Of a stretch of 64,000 nucleotides of DNA, positions 21,388-34,561 are shown piece after piece; position 1 is the first letter of the stretch; the number at the start of each line of letters is the position of its first letter. The stretch is taken from contig JAJZPN010000004.1 of assembly GCA_021811145.1 (NCBI GenBank), positions 1 through 64,000 on the forward strand. The letters run 5' to 3'. Source of the DNA: Pseudomonadota bacterium (GTDB lineage: Bacteria > Pseudomonadota > Gammaproteobacteria > Burkholderiales > Ferrovaceae). Under the pieces are notes generated by a model. The model was not told the DNA's origin. It was given only the letters and a program-made list of their open reading frames with translations, and searched no databases. The position numbers and the translations under genes are program-made.

Positions 21388-23289
21388 ATGAATTATCCAG
21401 AGCGTTTTGATGTAATTGTAATTGGTGGCGGTCACGCTGGTGCTGAGGCGGCCTTGGCGGCAGCCCGTTCTGGAGCAAAGACGTTGTTGTTGACTCATAA
21501 CCTCGATACGCTAGGCCAAATGTCATGTAATCCATCTATTGGTGGAATAGGAAAGGGGCATTTAGTCAAAGAAATTGATGCTTTGGGTGGAGCTATGGCC
21601 TTGGCGGCAGATGAGGCGGGTATTCATTTTCGAATTTTAAATGCGCGCAAGGGGCCTGCAGTTCAAGCGACACGTGCACAAGCTGATCGTGTTTTGTATA
21701 GAAAAGCGATACGTCAGCGTTTGGAAAATCAAAAAAATCTATTTATCTTCCAGCAGGGCGTGGATGACGTTTTGGTTGAGAATGGTGCGGTGTCCGGTGT
21801 GGTAACTCAGATTGGAATTCGATTCTCTGCGTCGTCTGTTGTGTTGACTACGGGAACATTTTTGGCTGGTTTAATGCATGTTGGTCTTCAGCAAAACCAA
21901 GGTGGTAGAGCTGGAGACCCTCCTGCGGTGACTTTGGCCCATCGTTTACGTGAATTAGGTTTACCTGTTGGTCGATTAAAAACAGGGACGCCACCACGTA
22001 TAGATGGTAAAACCATCGATTATACAAAACTCACTGCGCAGCATGGTGACAGTCCGGTGCCGGTGTTTTCATTTATGGGTAGTGTAGAAAGTCATCCGAT
22101 GCAAATACCTTGCTGGATAACGCATACCACAGAAAAGACCCATGATATTATTCGTTCTGGGTTGGATCGTTCGCCGCTTTTTACTGGTGTCATTGAAGGG
22201 GTGGGGCCTCGTTATTGCCCCTCTATTGAAGATAAAATCCATCGCTTTGCCGATAAAAGTTCACACCAGATCTTTTTGGAGCCTGAGGGCTTGAGTACGC
22301 ATGAGGTATATCCCAACGGTATCTCAACAAGTTTACCTTTTGACGTTCAATGGGATTTGGTACGCTCAATTCCTGGTCTTGAAGGAGCACATTTATTGCG
22401 CCCAGGCTACGCTATCGAATACGATTACTATGATCCAAGGGCATTAAAACATTCATTGGAATCTAAACATATTCATGGATTGTTCTTTGCTGGACAAATT
22501 AACGGTACAACAGGTTATGAAGAAGCTGCAGCACAGGGGCTCTTAGCAGGAATTAACGCAGCACGTTACAGTCGTGATGAAACTCCATGGATTCCGGGGC
22601 GAGATGAAGCTTATTTAGGTGTGTTAGTTGATGATCTGGTTACTCAAGGAGTGACGGAGCCTTATCGAATGTTTACTAGCCGTGCAGAATATCGTTTGCA
22701 GTTGCGCGAAGACAATGCAGATTTCCGACTCACCGAAACAGGTCGTGGTTTAGGCTTGATTGATGAGGAAAGGTGGCGCAGTTACAGTAACAAAAAAGAG
22801 GCTGTCGAGAGAGAAATTGAGCGCTTAAAATCCACTTGGGTACATGCTAAAAATATTGATAATCATCGTGCTGAAGCCTTATTTGGACAGCCCTTAGAGC
22901 GTGATTATACAGCCCACGACTTACTCAAGCGCCCCGGGGTGACCTATGACAACTTAATTCAATTAGAGGAAGTTGCTTTAGCAAACAAGGTCTCTCAAGA
23001 GGTAAGTAAACAAGTTGAAATAGGTGTTAAATATCAAGGATATATTGCTCGCCAATTGACTGAAGTAGAAAGATTAAAACAATTTGAGCGAGTAGTCATA
23101 CCTGAACAGTTTGATTACAAAATAGTAAAAGGCTTGTCTCGTGAGGTGGAGCAAAAGTTAATACTTCATCGTCCTGAAACGCTGGGACAGGCTAGTCGTA
23201 TTAGCGGAGTGACCCCAGCTGCTATCACTTTACTCATGGTTTACTTGAAAAATTATCAGGCAGACAGTCAAGCAATAGGGCAATTGTAA
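21388..23289 (+). CDS. mnmG: tRNA uridine 5-carboxymethylaminomethyl modification enzyme MnmG
   Basis: MnmG (GidA) is the FAD-binding partner of MnmE in wobble-uridine modification. The 633-residue product starts with the dinucleotide-binding motif [14 protein letters not shown] (about 10-23) and has the family signatures [19 protein letters not shown] and [17 protein letters not shown]. The C-terminal helical domain that contacts MnmE and tRNA is complete. Its stop shares a base with the rsmG ATG, so the two are coupled. Confidence 0.97.
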   Translation: MNYPERFDVIVIGGGHAGAEAALAAARSGAKTLLLTHNLDTLGQMSCNPSIGGIGKGHLVKEIDALGGAMALAADEAGIHFRILNARKGPAVQATRAQADRVLYRKAIRQRLENQKNLFIFQQGVDDVLVENGAVSGVVTQIGIRFSASSVVLTTGTFLAGLMHVGLQQNQGGRAGDPPAVTLAHRLRELGLPVGRLKTGTPPRIDGKTIDYTKLTAQHGDSPVPVFSFMGSVESHPMQIPCWITHTTEKTHDIIRSGLDRSPLFTGVIEGVGPRYCPSIEDKIHRFADKSSHQIFLEPEGLSTHEVYPNGISTSLPFDVQWDLVRSIPGLEGAHLLRPGYAIEYDYYDPRALKHSLESKHIHGLFFAGQINGTTGYEEAAAQGLLAGINAARYSRDETPWIPGRDEAYLGVLVDDLVTQGVTEPYRMFTSRAEYRLQLREDNADFRLTETGRGLGLIDEERWRSYSNKKEAVEREIERLKSTWVHAKNIDNHRAEALFGQPLERDYTAHDLLKRPGVTYDNLIQLEEVALANKVSQEVSKQVEIGVKYQGYIARQLTEVERLKQFERVVIPEQFDYKIVKGLSREVEQKLILHRPETLGQASRISGVTPAAITLLMVYLKNYQADSQAIGQL

Positions 23290-23909
23290 TGACGTACAAC
23301 TTAGAAGAAGGGCTGTCTACTCTCGGTATACCGGCCGTAGCCGATCAACTGTCCCAATTAAATAGTTATTTAGATTTATTGGAAAAATGGAATCGGACTA
23401 TTAATTTGACTGCAGTGCGTGATCGTAACCAAATGATTTTATTGCATTTATTGGATTCGTTGTCAATAAATAGTGTATTGTTGTCAGCTCAGGTTACAAC
23501 ATTGTTAGATGTGGGTTCAGGTGCTGGTTTGCCCGCTATCCCTCTGCAAATAGTTAATCCTCAGTGGCAAGTGAGTGCGGTGGAGTCCAATCAAAAAAAA
23601 TGTGCTTTTTTAAGACAAGCAAAACTTGAGTTGTCGTTAGAAAACTTTTCGGTGATCAATGAGCGGGTTGAAAGCGTTCAAGAGGCTCGTTTTCCATGCA
23701 TTATTTCTCGCGCCTTTTCTGATTTAACTGATTTTGTTGAGAGAACTAAGCACTTGTTAGCAGAAGACGGTATGTGGGTAGCCATGAAAGGAGTGGTTCC
23801 TTATGAGGAAATGGAAAAACTACAAAAAAATTATGTTTTTTCCGTGGATTCTTTGACGGTTCCGGGTTTAAATGCTCAACGTCATGCTTTGATTATAAAG
23901 AATAGGTGA
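23289..23909 (+). CDS. rsmG: 16S rRNA (guanine-527-N7)-methyltransferase RsmG
   Basis: RsmG (GidB) makes m7G527 in 16S rRNA. The 206-residue product has the SAM-binding motif LLDVGSGAGLPAIPL near residue 75, the conserved NLTAVRD before it, and AVESNQKKCAFL. The length is typical. It lies between mnmG and parA, six bases before parA, the usual betaproteobacterial order. Confidence 0.97.
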   Translation: MTYNLEEGLSTLGIPAVADQLSQLNSYLDLLEKWNRTINLTAVRDRNQMILLHLLDSLSINSVLLSAQVTTLLDVGSGAGLPAIPLQIVNPQWQVSAVESNQKKCAFLRQAKLELSLENFSVINERVESVQEARFPCIISRAFSDLTDFVERTKHLLAEDGMWVAMKGVVPYEEMEKLQKNYVFSVDSLTVPGLNAQRHALIIKNR

Positions 23910-23915
23910 TTCAGT

Positions 23916-24692
23916 ATGCATGTGTTAGCTATTACCAACCAAAAAGGTGGGGTAGGAAAAACCACCACAGCCGTAAATGTGGCGGCAGCCTTAACCAAAC
24001 TTAAGCAGCGTGTATTACTTGTTGATCTTGATCCACAGGGCAACGCAACCACCGGTAGTGGTCTTGATAAAAGTAATTTGTCCTACAGTATTTACGACAT
24101 ATTGTTAGATCCTCAGTTAGCGCAAGGTGATATTTTTTCTCTGTCGCAAGCGGGCTATCATGTTTTACCTGCAAATAGAAACTTAGCGGGTGCTGAAGTG
24201 GAATTGGTAGAAGGGGAGAGACGTGAGTATCGTCTTAAAGAGGCGCTAGCAATTTGTAGCGATCGTTATGACATTGTATTAATTGATTGCCCCCCTACAC
24301 TTAATTTACTGACGATCAATGGTTTGGCGGCGGCCACAAAAGTGATTATTCCAATGCAGTGTGAATATTATGCTCTAGAAGGGCTCTCTGATTTGGTGCA
24401 AACGGTACGCCAAGTCCGCGGACATCTAAATCCACACTTAGAAATTGAAGGGATTGTTCGCACTCTCCTTGATCCAAGAAATGCGCTAGCGCAACAGGTG
24501 TCTGAACAATTACAAAAACATTTTGGCGATAAGGTATACAACACGCCTATTCCTAGAAATGTTCGTTTAGCAGAAGCACCAAGTCATGGTTTAAGTGCAA
24601 TTGATTATGATGGTTCTTCAAAAGGCGCTAAAGCCTATGTGCAGTTAACGCAAGAGATATTACAACGGTTAACTGAAGTAAAAGTTAAATAA
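23916..24692 (+). CDS. parA: chromosome partitioning ATPase ParA
   Basis: ParA is the Walker-type ATPase whose gradient on the nucleoid moves ParB-parS complexes. The 258-residue protein has the deviant Walker A KGGVGKTT (10-17), Walker B IVLIDCPPTL near 126, and no N-terminal DNA-binding extension, as in chromosomal Soj-type ParA. parB follows after 23 bases, and two parS sites lie 2.6 kb upstream. Confidence 0.97.
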   Translation: MHVLAITNQKGGVGKTTTAVNVAAALTKLKQRVLLVDLDPQGNATTGSGLDKSNLSYSIYDILLDPQLAQGDIFSLSQAGYHVLPANRNLAGAEVELVEGERREYRLKEALAICSDRYDIVLIDCPPTLNLLTINGLAAATKVIIPMQCEYYALEGLSDLVQTVRQVRGHLNPHLEIEGIVRTLLDPRNALAQQVSEQLQKHFGDKVYNTPIPRNVRLAEAPSHGLSAIDYDGSSKGAKAYVQLTQEILQRLTEVKVK

Positions 24693-24715
24693 AAAAGTTA
24701 AAAAAGAGAGAATAA

Positions 24716-25576
24716 ATGGTTAAAGGTAAAGGGTTGGGTCGAGGATTAGATGCGTTATTAGGCGGCTCAGAGAAGAGTGATAACGATCAAGAGAAGCTAA
24801 CTACTTTAGCCATAAGCACACTCAGCCCCGGTCGCTATCAGCCGCGGACAGCAATGAGTGATGAGGCATTGGCAACGCTCGCTAACTCGATCAAAGAGCA
24901 GGGCATATTGCAGCCTATTTTAGTTAGGCCTCTAGATCAGGTGGGGCGCTATGAGATTATTGCGGGAGAAAGACGCTGGCGCGCAGCGCAACGTGCCGGA
25001 ATAAGCCACGTTCCTGTTGTCATAAAAAATATACCAGATAAAGCAACTTTGGCCGTTGCTTTAATCGAAAATATACAGCGTGAAGACCTTAATCCAATTG
25101 AAGAAGCCAAGGGCTTAGCGCGTTTAATTGAAGAGTTTCAATTAACCCATGATCAAGTGGCACAAGCCATTGGGCGATCAAGAAGTGCTGTCAGTAACTT
25201 ACTGCGCTTATTGGACTTAGATGATTATGTTCAATCATTAATTAATCTTGGGCAAATCGAAATGGGTCATGCCAGAGCGCTATTAAGTTTACCGGCAATT
25301 AAACAACGACATTTAGCCAGCCAAATTGTTGAGCATCACTGGTCAGTACGTGAAACAGAAAATCAAGTAAGACGTGAGTTAAGCGGAGCGTCTGTCAAAA
25401 AGACCAATAAAACAGACCCTGATGTGCTGCGCTTACAAAATGAATTATCCGATACATTGGGTGCAACAGTGACATTTAAGAGCGGGACAAAAAAGGGGGC
25501 GGGATCAATGACAATACGTTATGAAAGCCTTGATCAGTTAGATGGAATTTTAGCTTTCTTTAAAAATACCAATTAG
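24716..25576 (+). CDS. parB: chromosome partitioning protein ParB
   Basis: ParB binds parS and spreads along DNA as a CTP-dependent clamp. The 286-residue product starts with the ParA-contacting KGLGRGLDALLGG and has the CTP-binding box GERRWRAAQRAG near 82-93, the helix-turn-helix TLTHDQVAQAIGRSRSAVSNLLR-type region at about 140-165, and a C-terminal dimerisation domain. A purine-rich AAGAGAG lies before the ATG. It ends the mnmG-rsmG-parA-parB run; the atp operon promoter begins 14 bases after its stop. Confidence 0.96.
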   Translation: MVKGKGLGRGLDALLGGSEKSDNDQEKLTTLAISTLSPGRYQPRTAMSDEALATLANSIKEQGILQPILVRPLDQVGRYEIIAGERRWRAAQRAGISHVPVVIKNIPDKATLAVALIENIQREDLNPIEEAKGLARLIEEFQLTHDQVAQAIGRSRSAVSNLLRLLDLDDYVQSLINLGQIEMGHARALLSLPAIKQRHLASQIVEHHWSVRETENQVRRELSGASVKKTNKTDPDVLRLQNELSDTLGATVTFKSGTKKGAGSMTIRYESLDQLDGILAFFKNTN

Positions 25577-25589
25577 TAAAAGTATTTCA

Positions 25590-25619
25590 TTGACCGTAAC
25601 ACTCTGAAACGTTTATAAT
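25590..25619 (+). promoter_or_regulatory. promoter of the ATP synthase operon
   Basis: The -35 hexamer TTGACC (25590-25595) and a perfect -10 hexamer TATAAT (25614-25619) are 18 bases apart. Transcription should start near 25626, about 17 bases before the atpI start codon. It lies in the 66-base gap after parB and is one of the best sigma70 matches in the window. Confidence 0.75.
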
Positions 25620-25642
25620 CTGATCGATTTGCTACTTTATTT

Positions 25643-25996
25643 GTGATACACAAAAAAATTATCCAGATAATCTTGCTGCAAATTTTACTTACCTTTTTGA
25701 TTTCCTTGTTGTTTTTAGGGGTTAAGGGAGTAAATACTGCTGTATCTTCGCTTTTAGGCGGCTCTGTGGTGTTCCTACCTGGAGTGGCATATGCTTTAAG
25801 AAGTGCAGTAGTAAAAGGAAAAAAACCGCAAGACTGGTTAACAGCCCAATATGCGGGGGAGAGAATAAAATTTTTTGTAACCATTGGCTTATTTGCGTTG
25901 ATATTTAAATTCGATACGCAATTACAGCTGATTGGGTTTTTTACAACATTTTTAGTGGTGTTAGCCGTTTACTGGCTAGCGTTGTTACGGGCATAA
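25643..25996 (+). CDS. atpI: ATP synthase subunit I
   Basis: AtpI is a small membrane protein that helps assemble the c-ring of Fo. The 117-residue product has four hydrophobic segments (about 5-25, 33-52, 75-92, 95-115) and the pattern GGSVVFLPGVAYALR typical of proteobacterial AtpI. The start codon is GTG, close behind the operon promoter. A 103-residue antisense frame overlaps it and is a shadow. It is the first gene of atpIBEFHAGDC. Confidence 0.88.
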   Translation: MIHKKIIQIILLQILLTFLISLLFLGVKGVNTAVSSLLGGSVVFLPGVAYALRSAVVKGKKPQDWLTAQYAGERIKFFVTIGLFALIFKFDTQLQLIGFFTTFLVVLAVYWLALLRA

Positions 25997-26004
25997 AAGA
26001 ATAG

Positions 26005-26781
<777 letters not shown>

Positions 26782-26821
26782 TCAGGTAAGGGATAATTTT
26801 TTTAATTAGTTCGTCTTTTAA

Positions 26822-27097
<276 letters not shown>

Positions 27098-27126
27098 TTC
27101 GTTAATAGATAAACGGAGTTAAAGGC

Positions 27127-27597
27127 ATGAATATTAATGCCACGCTACTAGGTCAGGCAATTACATTTGCGATTTTGATCTGGGTGACAATGAAGTTTAT
27201 TTGGCCGCCCATTACTGCTGCTTTAGAGGAACGAGCTAAAAAAATAGCTGACGGTCTTGCTGCAGCAGAACGTGCCAAATCAGATTTAGCTAATGCAGAA
27301 GTTAAATCACAGGAAGCGCTGAAAGAAGCCAAATCAAAAGCTGCTGAAATTATTTCTTTATCAGAAAAAAGACGTAATGAAATCATTGAAGAAGCTAAAA
27401 ATGAAGCTCGTACAGAAGCTGAGCGTGTATTAGCACAAGCTAAAGCTGAAGTGGATCAGGAAATCAATAAGGCAAAAGAAGCACTACGTAGTCAGGTTGC
27501 AGATCTTGCTATGGCTGGTGCCGAAAAGATTTTACGTCGTGAGATTAATCCTGCTGCGCATGCAGAATTGTTGTCATCCATAAGAGCTGAGTTATAA
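27127..27597 (+). CDS. atpF: ATP synthase Fo subunit b
   Basis: Subunit b is the peripheral stalk that holds F1 against rotation. The 156-residue product has one N-terminal membrane helix (about 5-25, ending FIWPPITAALEER) followed by a long charged, alanine-rich coiled coil. The length equals that of the E. coli protein. It lies in the fixed order between atpE and atpH. Confidence 0.97.
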   Translation: MNINATLLGQAITFAILIWVTMKFIWPPITAALEERAKKIADGLAAAERAKSDLANAEVKSQEALKEAKSKAAEIISLSEKRRNEIIEEAKNEARTEAERVLAQAKAEVDQEINKAKEALRSQVADLAMAGAEKILRREINPAAHAELLSSIRAEL

Positions 27598-27606
27598 GGA
27601 ATAGAT

Positions 27607-28140
27607 ATGGCAGAGTTATCGACCATCGCAAGACCTTATGCTCAAGCAATCTTTGAGATTGCCCATGAACAAGGACAATATGACAAATGGTCGGATGCGC
27701 TATCAAAGCTGGCCATTATTGTTAAAGATGAACAATTTGCTAATGCTGTAGGTGATCCTAGGCTTGATCGCGACGCGATTAAAAAACTGGTTAATTCATT
27801 ATTAGCTAATCCAGACAATGACATTCATCATCTCGTCAATGTGTTAGTTGATAATCACCGTTTACCTGCTGCTGCAGCAATATCGGTTCAGTTTGAACAT
27901 TTACGTCATGAGCAGGAAGGTATTTTGGATGCTGAAATTCAAAGTGCTTTCTCGATAAGTGATGCTGAAAAAGACGTATTACTAAAAGATTTAGAGAAGA
28001 AATTTGGTCGTAAAGTGCGTGCTGAAGTAACAGTACACCCAGAGTTAATTGGTGGCGTAAAAATCATTGTCGGTGATGTTGTTATCGATGGATCGGTTAA
28101 AGCCCAGATTGAGAAAATGACCGCCGCATTAAAACATTAA
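27607..28140 (+). CDS. atpH: ATP synthase F1 subunit delta
   Basis: Delta joins the b stalk to the top of the alpha-beta hexamer. The 177-residue product starts with STIARPYAQAIFEIA and has the conserved C-terminal ELIGGVKIIVGDVVIDGSVKAQIEKM pattern in its final third. AAGGAATAG precedes the ATG. It stands between atpF and atpA as usual. Confidence 0.96.
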   Translation: MAELSTIARPYAQAIFEIAHEQGQYDKWSDALSKLAIIVKDEQFANAVGDPRLDRDAIKKLVNSLLANPDNDIHHLVNVLVDNHRLPAAAAISVQFEHLRHEQEGILDAEIQSAFSISDAEKDVLLKDLEKKFGRKVRAEVTVHPELIGGVKIIVGDVVIDGSVKAQIEKMTAALKH

Positions 28141-28177
28141 GTCGATGAGCTGATACCTCATAGGTTAGGAGAATAGA

Positions 28178-29719
28178 ATGCAGTTAAACCCATCTGAAAT
28201 TAGTGAACTGATCAAAGCAAAAATAAAAGATTTGCCTGTATCAGCGGAAGCAAGAACACAAGGTACAGTTGTATCCGTGACTGACGGGATCGTTAGAGTT
28301 CACGGATTGACAGACGTTATGCAGGGTGAAATGCTTGAGTTTCCCAAAAATACCTTTGGGCTAGCTCTTAACCTTGAGCGTGACTCGGTAGGTGCTGTTA
28401 TTCTAGGTGAATATGAACACATCAGTGAGGGTGATCAAGTTACCTGTACTGGTAGAATCTTGGAAGTTCCTGTTGGTCCTGAATTAATTGGCCGTGTTGT
28501 GGATGCTTTAGGTAAGCCCATTGACGGTAAAGGTCCAATCAATGCAAAAAATTCGTCGCCTGTTGAAAAAATTGCGCCAGGCGTTATTTGGAGAAAATCA
28601 GTAACGCAGCCAGTGCAAACCGGCTTGAAGTCAATCGATTCAATGGTACCAATTGGTCGTGGACAACGTGAGTTAATTATTGGTGACCGTCAAACGGGTA
28701 AAACCGCTGTAGCGATTGACACCATTATCAATCAAAAAGGCCAAGACGTGATTTGTATTTATGTCGCGATTGGTCAAAAAGCATCATCTATTGTTAACGT
28801 AGTAAGAAAATTAGAAGAGCATGGTGCGATGGATTACACCATTGTTGTTGCTGCAACAGCCTCTGATTCTGCTGCTATGCAATTCATTGCTCCCTATGCA
28901 GGATGTGCAATGGGTGAATATTTCCGTGACCGCGGTCAAGATGCATTGATTATTTATGATGATTTGACCAAACAAGCTTGGGCTTATCGCCAGATTTCCT
29001 TATTGTTACGTCGTCCTCCTGGTCGTGAAGCCTATCCTGGTGATGTTTTCTATTTGCACTCCCGCTTATTAGAGAGAGCAGCACGTGTTAGTGAAGAATA
29101 CGTTGAAAAATTCACCAACGGTGAAGTGAAAGGTAAGACCGGTTCATTAACCGCTTTACCTATCATTGAAACTCAAGCTGGTGACGTAACCGCATTCGTT
29201 CCAACCAACGTGATTTCTATTACCGACGGTCAGATCTTCCTAGAAACAGATTTGTTTAACGCTGGTATTCGTCCTGCTATTAACGCGGGTATTTCAGTAT
29301 CTCGTGTGGGTGGTGCCGCGCAAACTAAAGTCATTAAGAAACTGGGTGGCGGTATTCGTTTAGCTCTAGCTCAGTATCGTGAATTGGCTGCGTTTGCTCA
29401 ATTTGCCTCTGATTTAGATGACACAACGCGTAAGCAACTAGAGCGTGGTCGTATGGTTACTGAGCTCATGAAACAGGTTCAATACGCAACATTATCTGTA
29501 TCAGAAATGGCGGTGACACTGTATGCAGTTAACAGTGGTCATTATGATGATGTGGAAGTGAAGCGTGCCTTAGCGTTTGAAGCTGGCTTAAAAGCTTACT
29601 TAAAAGACAAATACGCAGGGTTAATGAATAAGATTGAAACCACTAAAGACATGGATAAGGATGCTGAGAAAGAATTAGAAGCAGCTATCCAAGACTTTAA
29701 AAAGAACGGTGTGTATTAA
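28178..29719 (+). CDS. atpA: ATP synthase F1 subunit alpha
   Basis: Alpha forms the non-catalytic nucleotide sites of F1. The 513-residue product has the Walker A GDRQTGKT at 169-176, the [22 protein letters not shown]-type region before residue 300 and the arginine-finger region SISDGQIF-like (here [11 protein letters not shown]). Length and motifs match the E. coli protein. The ribosome-binding site TTAGGAG lies eight bases before the ATG. Confidence 0.98.
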   Translation: MQLNPSEISELIKAKIKDLPVSAEARTQGTVVSVTDGIVRVHGLTDVMQGEMLEFPKNTFGLALNLERDSVGAVILGEYEHISEGDQVTCTGRILEVPVGPELIGRVVDALGKPIDGKGPINAKNSSPVEKIAPGVIWRKSVTQPVQTGLKSIDSMVPIGRGQRELIIGDRQTGKTAVAIDTIINQKGQDVICIYVAIGQKASSIVNVVRKLEEHGAMDYTIVVAATASDSAAMQFIAPYAGCAMGEYFRDRGQDALIIYDDLTKQAWAYRQISLLLRRPPGREAYPGDVFYLHSRLLERAARVSEEYVEKFTNGEVKGKTGSLTALPIIETQAGDVTAFVPTNVISITDGQIFLETDLFNAGIRPAINAGISVSRVGGAAQTKVIKKLGGGIRLALAQYRELAAFAQFASDLDDTTRKQLERGRMVTELMKQVQYATLSVSEMAVTLYAVNSGHYDDVEVKRALAFEAGLKAYLKDKYAGLMNKIETTKDMDKDAEKELEAAIQDFKKNGVY

Positions 29720-29770
29720 TTTATTCGTTTAATAAGTATTAAATGAATACAGTACTCTATTGGAGTTGAG

Positions 29771-30649
29771 ATGGCAGGTTCTAAAGAAATTAGGATGAAG
29801 ATCAAAAGCGTACAAAATACGCGTAAGATCACTAAAGCCATGGAAATGGTGGCTGCCAGTAAAATGCGTAAGGCTCAAGATCGTATGCGAGCCACGCGCC
29901 CTTATGGCGAGAAAATCCGTCAGGTGGCAGCTCACTTATCGACAGCACATCCTGAGTACCAACATCCTTATTTGGTACAGCGTGAAAAAGTAAAATCAGT
30001 GGGTTTTATTTTAGTGACCTCTGATAAAGGGTTGTGCGGTGGTTTAAATACCAACGTATTAAGACAACTTACCCAAGCCATGAAAAAATGGGAAAACCAA
30101 GGTGCAAAAATAGAGCTGGTTACCATCGGTAACAAAGGCTTAAGTTTTATGCAGCGCATGGGTGGCAATGTGGTAGCTCAAGTTACTCAATTAGGTGACA
30201 CACCCCATTTGGAAAAACTAATTGGCCCAGTGAAAGTCATGTTGGATCGTTACACCAATGGTGAGATTGATGCGGTATATATTGCTTACAACCGTTTCAT
30301 TAATACCATGAAGCAAGAACCAACCATAGAGCCTTTACTACCGCTTGCTAAGGGTGAATTAAAAGATAACAACAATCAAGCTAACACTACTGCGTGGGAT
30401 TACATTTATGAACCTGACCCCAAAGCAGTAATTGATGAATTAATGGTGCGTTATGTTGAAGCACTTGTTTACCAAGCAGTGACAGAGAATATTGCTTCTG
30501 AACAAAGTGCTCGTATGGTGGCCATGAAGGCAGCATCTGACAATGCAGGGAATGTGATTGGTGAGTTGCAGTTGATTTATAACAAATCAAGACAAGCAGC
30601 AATTACCAAAGAGCTATCTGAGATTGTCGGTGGTGCAGCAGCAGTTTAA
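29771..30649 (+). CDS. atpG: ATP synthase F1 subunit gamma
   Basis: Gamma is the central rotor shaft. The 292-residue product has the conserved N-terminal [32 protein letters not shown] pattern, split here over residues 5-36, the [10 protein letters not shown] motif near 90, and the C-terminal helix with MKAASDNAG. It stands between atpA and atpD. Confidence 0.97.
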   Translation: MAGSKEIRMKIKSVQNTRKITKAMEMVAASKMRKAQDRMRATRPYGEKIRQVAAHLSTAHPEYQHPYLVQREKVKSVGFILVTSDKGLCGGLNTNVLRQLTQAMKKWENQGAKIELVTIGNKGLSFMQRMGGNVVAQVTQLGDTPHLEKLIGPVKVMLDRYTNGEIDAVYIAYNRFINTMKQEPTIEPLLPLAKGELKDNNNQANTTAWDYIYEPDPKAVIDELMVRYVEALVYQAVTENIASEQSARMVAMKAASDNAGNVIGELQLIYNKSRQAAITKELSEIVGGAAAV

Positions 30650-30668
30650 CATTCTGATTAATATTTAA

Positions 30669-32060
<1,392 letters not shown>

Positions 32061-32072
32061 GGGAGTAACAGC

Positions 32073-32498
32073 ATGACCCAATTAATCCACGTGGATGTGG
32101 TCAGTGCCGAGGAGCATATTTTCTCGGGGGAAGCTGAGTTTATTGTACTTCCAGGAGAGATGGGGGAGCTTGGTATTTATCCACGCCATACTCCTCTGAT
32201 TACTCGTATCCGACCAGGGTCGGTTCGCATTCGTGTTGCAGGACGCGATGATGAAGAGTTGGTTTTTGTCTCAGGCGGTATTTTAGAAGTACAACCTGAT
32301 GTGGTGACTGTGTTGGCGGATACAGCAATTCGTGGCCATGATTTAGATGAAGCCAAGGCCCTAGAAGCTAAGCGACTTGCGGAAGAAGCTTTAGTCGAGA
32401 AATCTGCTTCGCTAGATTATGCAAAAGCATCCGCTGAATTAGCTAGCGCTGTTGCACAATTAGCTGCTATTCAAAAATTACGTAAAACTCTTCGTTAA
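32073..32498 (+). CDS. atpC: ATP synthase F1 subunit epsilon
   Basis: Epsilon rotates with gamma and can inhibit hydrolysis. The 141-residue product has the N-terminal beta-sandwich ([34 protein letters not shown]-type motif over residues 7-40) and a two-helix C-terminus of 50 residues, so the regulatory arm is present. GGAG precedes the ATG closely. It completes a full F1Fo gene set. Confidence 0.96.
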   Translation: MTQLIHVDVVSAEEHIFSGEAEFIVLPGEMGELGIYPRHTPLITRIRPGSVRIRVAGRDDEELVFVSGGILEVQPDVVTVLADTAIRGHDLDEAKALEAKRLAEEALVEKSASLDYAKASAELASAVAQLAAIQKLRKTLR

Positions 32499-32510
32499 AC
32501 GGAGTGGTGG

Positions 32511-33917
32511 GTGAGTCCAGTTCAGCCAAGCCCATCACCTTCTCCACAATCCTTAAGTGTGGTGATTCTAGCAGCGGGGCTTGGTAGCCGGATGCGCAGT
32601 CAACTTCCTAAAGTACTTCATCGATTGGCAGGCAAGCCATTATTAAATCATGTTCTAGATCGAGCAGAGGAGCTTAACGCACAGCAGCGTTTAGTGGTTA
32701 TTGGCCATCAAGCAGATTTACTTCAGTCTCATTTAAAAAATGACAGTGTGGATATAGTCCTGCAACAGCCTCAGCTGGGAACAGGGCATGCCTTAACTTT
32801 AGCACTGCAACATATTCCTCAAGATTGCCAAAGTGTACTCGTGGTGTACGGGGACGTACCCTTATTACAACTTAATACTTTACAAACCTTGGTTACTTTG
32901 TGTGAGGGTAAACATGTCGCACTGTTAACCCAGCTTGTTGATGACCCTCAGGGTTACGGTAGAATTTTAAGAGATGAAAACAACCGTGTGATGGGGATTC
33001 GTGAGCATAAGGATGCGTCAGCGAGTGAATTAGCGATTAAAGAAATCAACACAGGCATCATGGCTCTACCTCGATCACGACTTCAAGGCTGGCTTACAGC
33101 CTTAACTACCAATAATGCTCAAGGTGAGTACTATTTAACCGATGTCATCGCCCTTGCACAACAAAGTGGGTGCACTATTCATACGTGTCACCCTCAATAT
33201 GATTGGGAAGCTTTGGGGGTGAATAGCCAACAGCAATTAGCTGAGCTGGAAAGACACTATCAAGCGCATGTGGCTCTTACTCTACAAAAAGAGGGAGTGG
33301 CCATTAGTGATCCTCATCGTTTTGATGTGCGAGGAAAATTACACTGCGGTCAAGATGTGTATATCGATGTGGGCTGTATTTTTGAAGGGCAAGTAACGCT
33401 AGAAGATGGTGTTCGAGTCGGTCCTTATTGTGTCTTAAAAGACTGTACTGTTTCACAAAACACAGAAATACATGCTTTTACACATATTGATGGCGCAGTA
33501 ATTGGCGCTCACAATCGTATTGGCCCTTATGCCCGATTGAGACTGGGCACTATCACCCATGAGGCTGTTCATATTGGTAATTTTGTAGAAACCAAAAAAA
33601 CCACCTTGGGCAATTCATCAAAGGCCAATCATTTGGCTTATCTTGGTGACAGTACAGTGGGTGCGCGTGTCAATATTGGTGCAGGGACTATTACTTGTAA
33701 TTACGATGGGGTTAACAAACATCAAACAGTGATTGAAGATGATGTGTTTATTGGTTCAGACACTCAACTGGTGGCACCAGTCACCGTCGCTAAGGGAAGC
33801 ACTATCGGTGCAGGATCAACCATTGTCACCTCAACGCCACCGGGAGAGCTCACTCTCTCCCGTTCTAAACAAGTTTCTATATCTCGTTGGCGTCGTCCAT
33901 TACCTAAAAAAGATTAG
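32511..33917 (+). CDS. glmU: bifunctional UDP-N-acetylglucosamine pyrophosphorylase / glucosamine-1-phosphate acetyltransferase
   Basis: GlmU makes UDP-GlcNAc for peptidoglycan and LPS. The 468-residue product has the uridylyltransferase domain with LAAGLGSRMRSQLPKVLH at about 20-37, followed by a left-handed beta-helix acetyltransferase with hexapeptide repeats from about 265 and NIGAGTITCNYDG near 390. The start is GTG with GGAG six bases upstream. A proline/serine-rich extension (SPVQPSPSPSPQ) precedes the core. The gene follows atpC by 12 bases and is probably in the atp transcript. Its last four bases overlap the end of convergent dsbA. glmS, often next, is absent. Confidence 0.96.
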   Translation: MSPVQPSPSPSPQSLSVVILAAGLGSRMRSQLPKVLHRLAGKPLLNHVLDRAEELNAQQRLVVIGHQADLLQSHLKNDSVDIVLQQPQLGTGHALTLALQHIPQDCQSVLVVYGDVPLLQLNTLQTLVTLCEGKHVALLTQLVDDPQGYGRILRDENNRVMGIREHKDASASELAIKEINTGIMALPRSRLQGWLTALTTNNAQGEYYLTDVIALAQQSGCTIHTCHPQYDWEALGVNSQQQLAELERHYQAHVALTLQKEGVAISDPHRFDVRGKLHCGQDVYIDVGCIFEGQVTLEDGVRVGPYCVLKDCTVSQNTEIHAFTHIDGAVIGAHNRIGPYARLRLGTITHEAVHIGNFVETKKTTLGNSSKANHLAYLGDSTVGARVNIGAGTITCNYDGVNKHQTVIEDDVFIGSDTQLVAPVTVAKGSTIGAGSTIVTSTPPGELTLSRSKQVSISRWRRPLPKKD

Positions 33918-34561
33918 TGGTGTTGAGTCTTTAAACTGCTTTCAACAAGTGCATTAAGCACTGGAATAAGTTGTGTATATCCTCCTGCCATACTGGGAGA
34001 AGTACGGTATTTATTATCAATGATGAGGGTCGGTACCGCATCAACTCCATAAGCCATGGCTAATTGGTCGCCACGTTGGAGTTCACTCTGAACGCTAAAT
34101 GAACGATACGCATTAATAAACTTTTGGCGATCTACACCTTGCTTTTCAATCCAATCAAATAATACGTCCTCAGAAAATAAATTTACGTTTTGTTCATGAA
34201 TAGCTTGGAAGATTTTTTCATGTAACTGAGGCACCAGATGTAGAGCATTGATAGCATAGTACGTTTTAGCAGTGACAGCCCATTGACTGCGACCAAAACT
34301 CACAGGAATACGCTTAAACACCACGTTTTTAGGTAGCTTTTTAGCCCATGCTTCAATGGTAGGAGCAAAATGTGCACAGTGTGGACAGGCATAAGAAAAT
34401 ACTTCATCTACTTCCACCACTTGGCTATTGTCTTTTGGTATGGGTGAATCAATCACCACATAATCTTTACCGTTTACAGGAGCGCCAGCATTGACCGTTG
34501 TCACAACCGCCATCATACTTAAGGCAATAAAAAGAGAGTTTAGAAGCGTTTTCAAGATCAT
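33914..34561 (-). CDS. dsbA: thiol:disulfide interchange protein DsbA
   Basis: DsbA introduces disulfide bonds into periplasmic proteins. The product of about 215 residues has a signal peptide (TLLNSLFIALSMMAVVTTVNA) and the thioredoxin-fold active site CPHC at about residue 60, followed by the helical insert and the cis-proline VPTLI segment. The start is uncertain: GTG at 34564 and ATG at 34561 both sit almost against GAGGTG. A TTG at 34555 would have that site at good spacing and gives a compact signal peptide beginning MKTLLNS. It ends the argS-SPOR-dsbA run. Confidence 0.95.
   Translation of the reverse strand: MILKTLLNSLFIALSMMAVVTTVNAGAPVNGKDYVVIDSPIPKDNSQVVEVDEVFSYACPHCAHFAPTIEAWAKKLPKNVVFKRIPVSFGRSQWAVTAKTYYAINALHLVPQLHEKIFQAIHEQNVNLFSEDVLFDWIEKQGVDRQKFINAYRSFSVQSELQRGDQLAMAYGVDAVPTLIIDNKYRTSPSMAGGYTQLIPVLNALVESSLKTQHH

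Noticed and set aside
25573-25884. 103-codon minus-strand frame opposite atpI
   Set aside because: atpI on the plus strand has clear family features, membrane helices and a strong promoter; the antisense frame has none.
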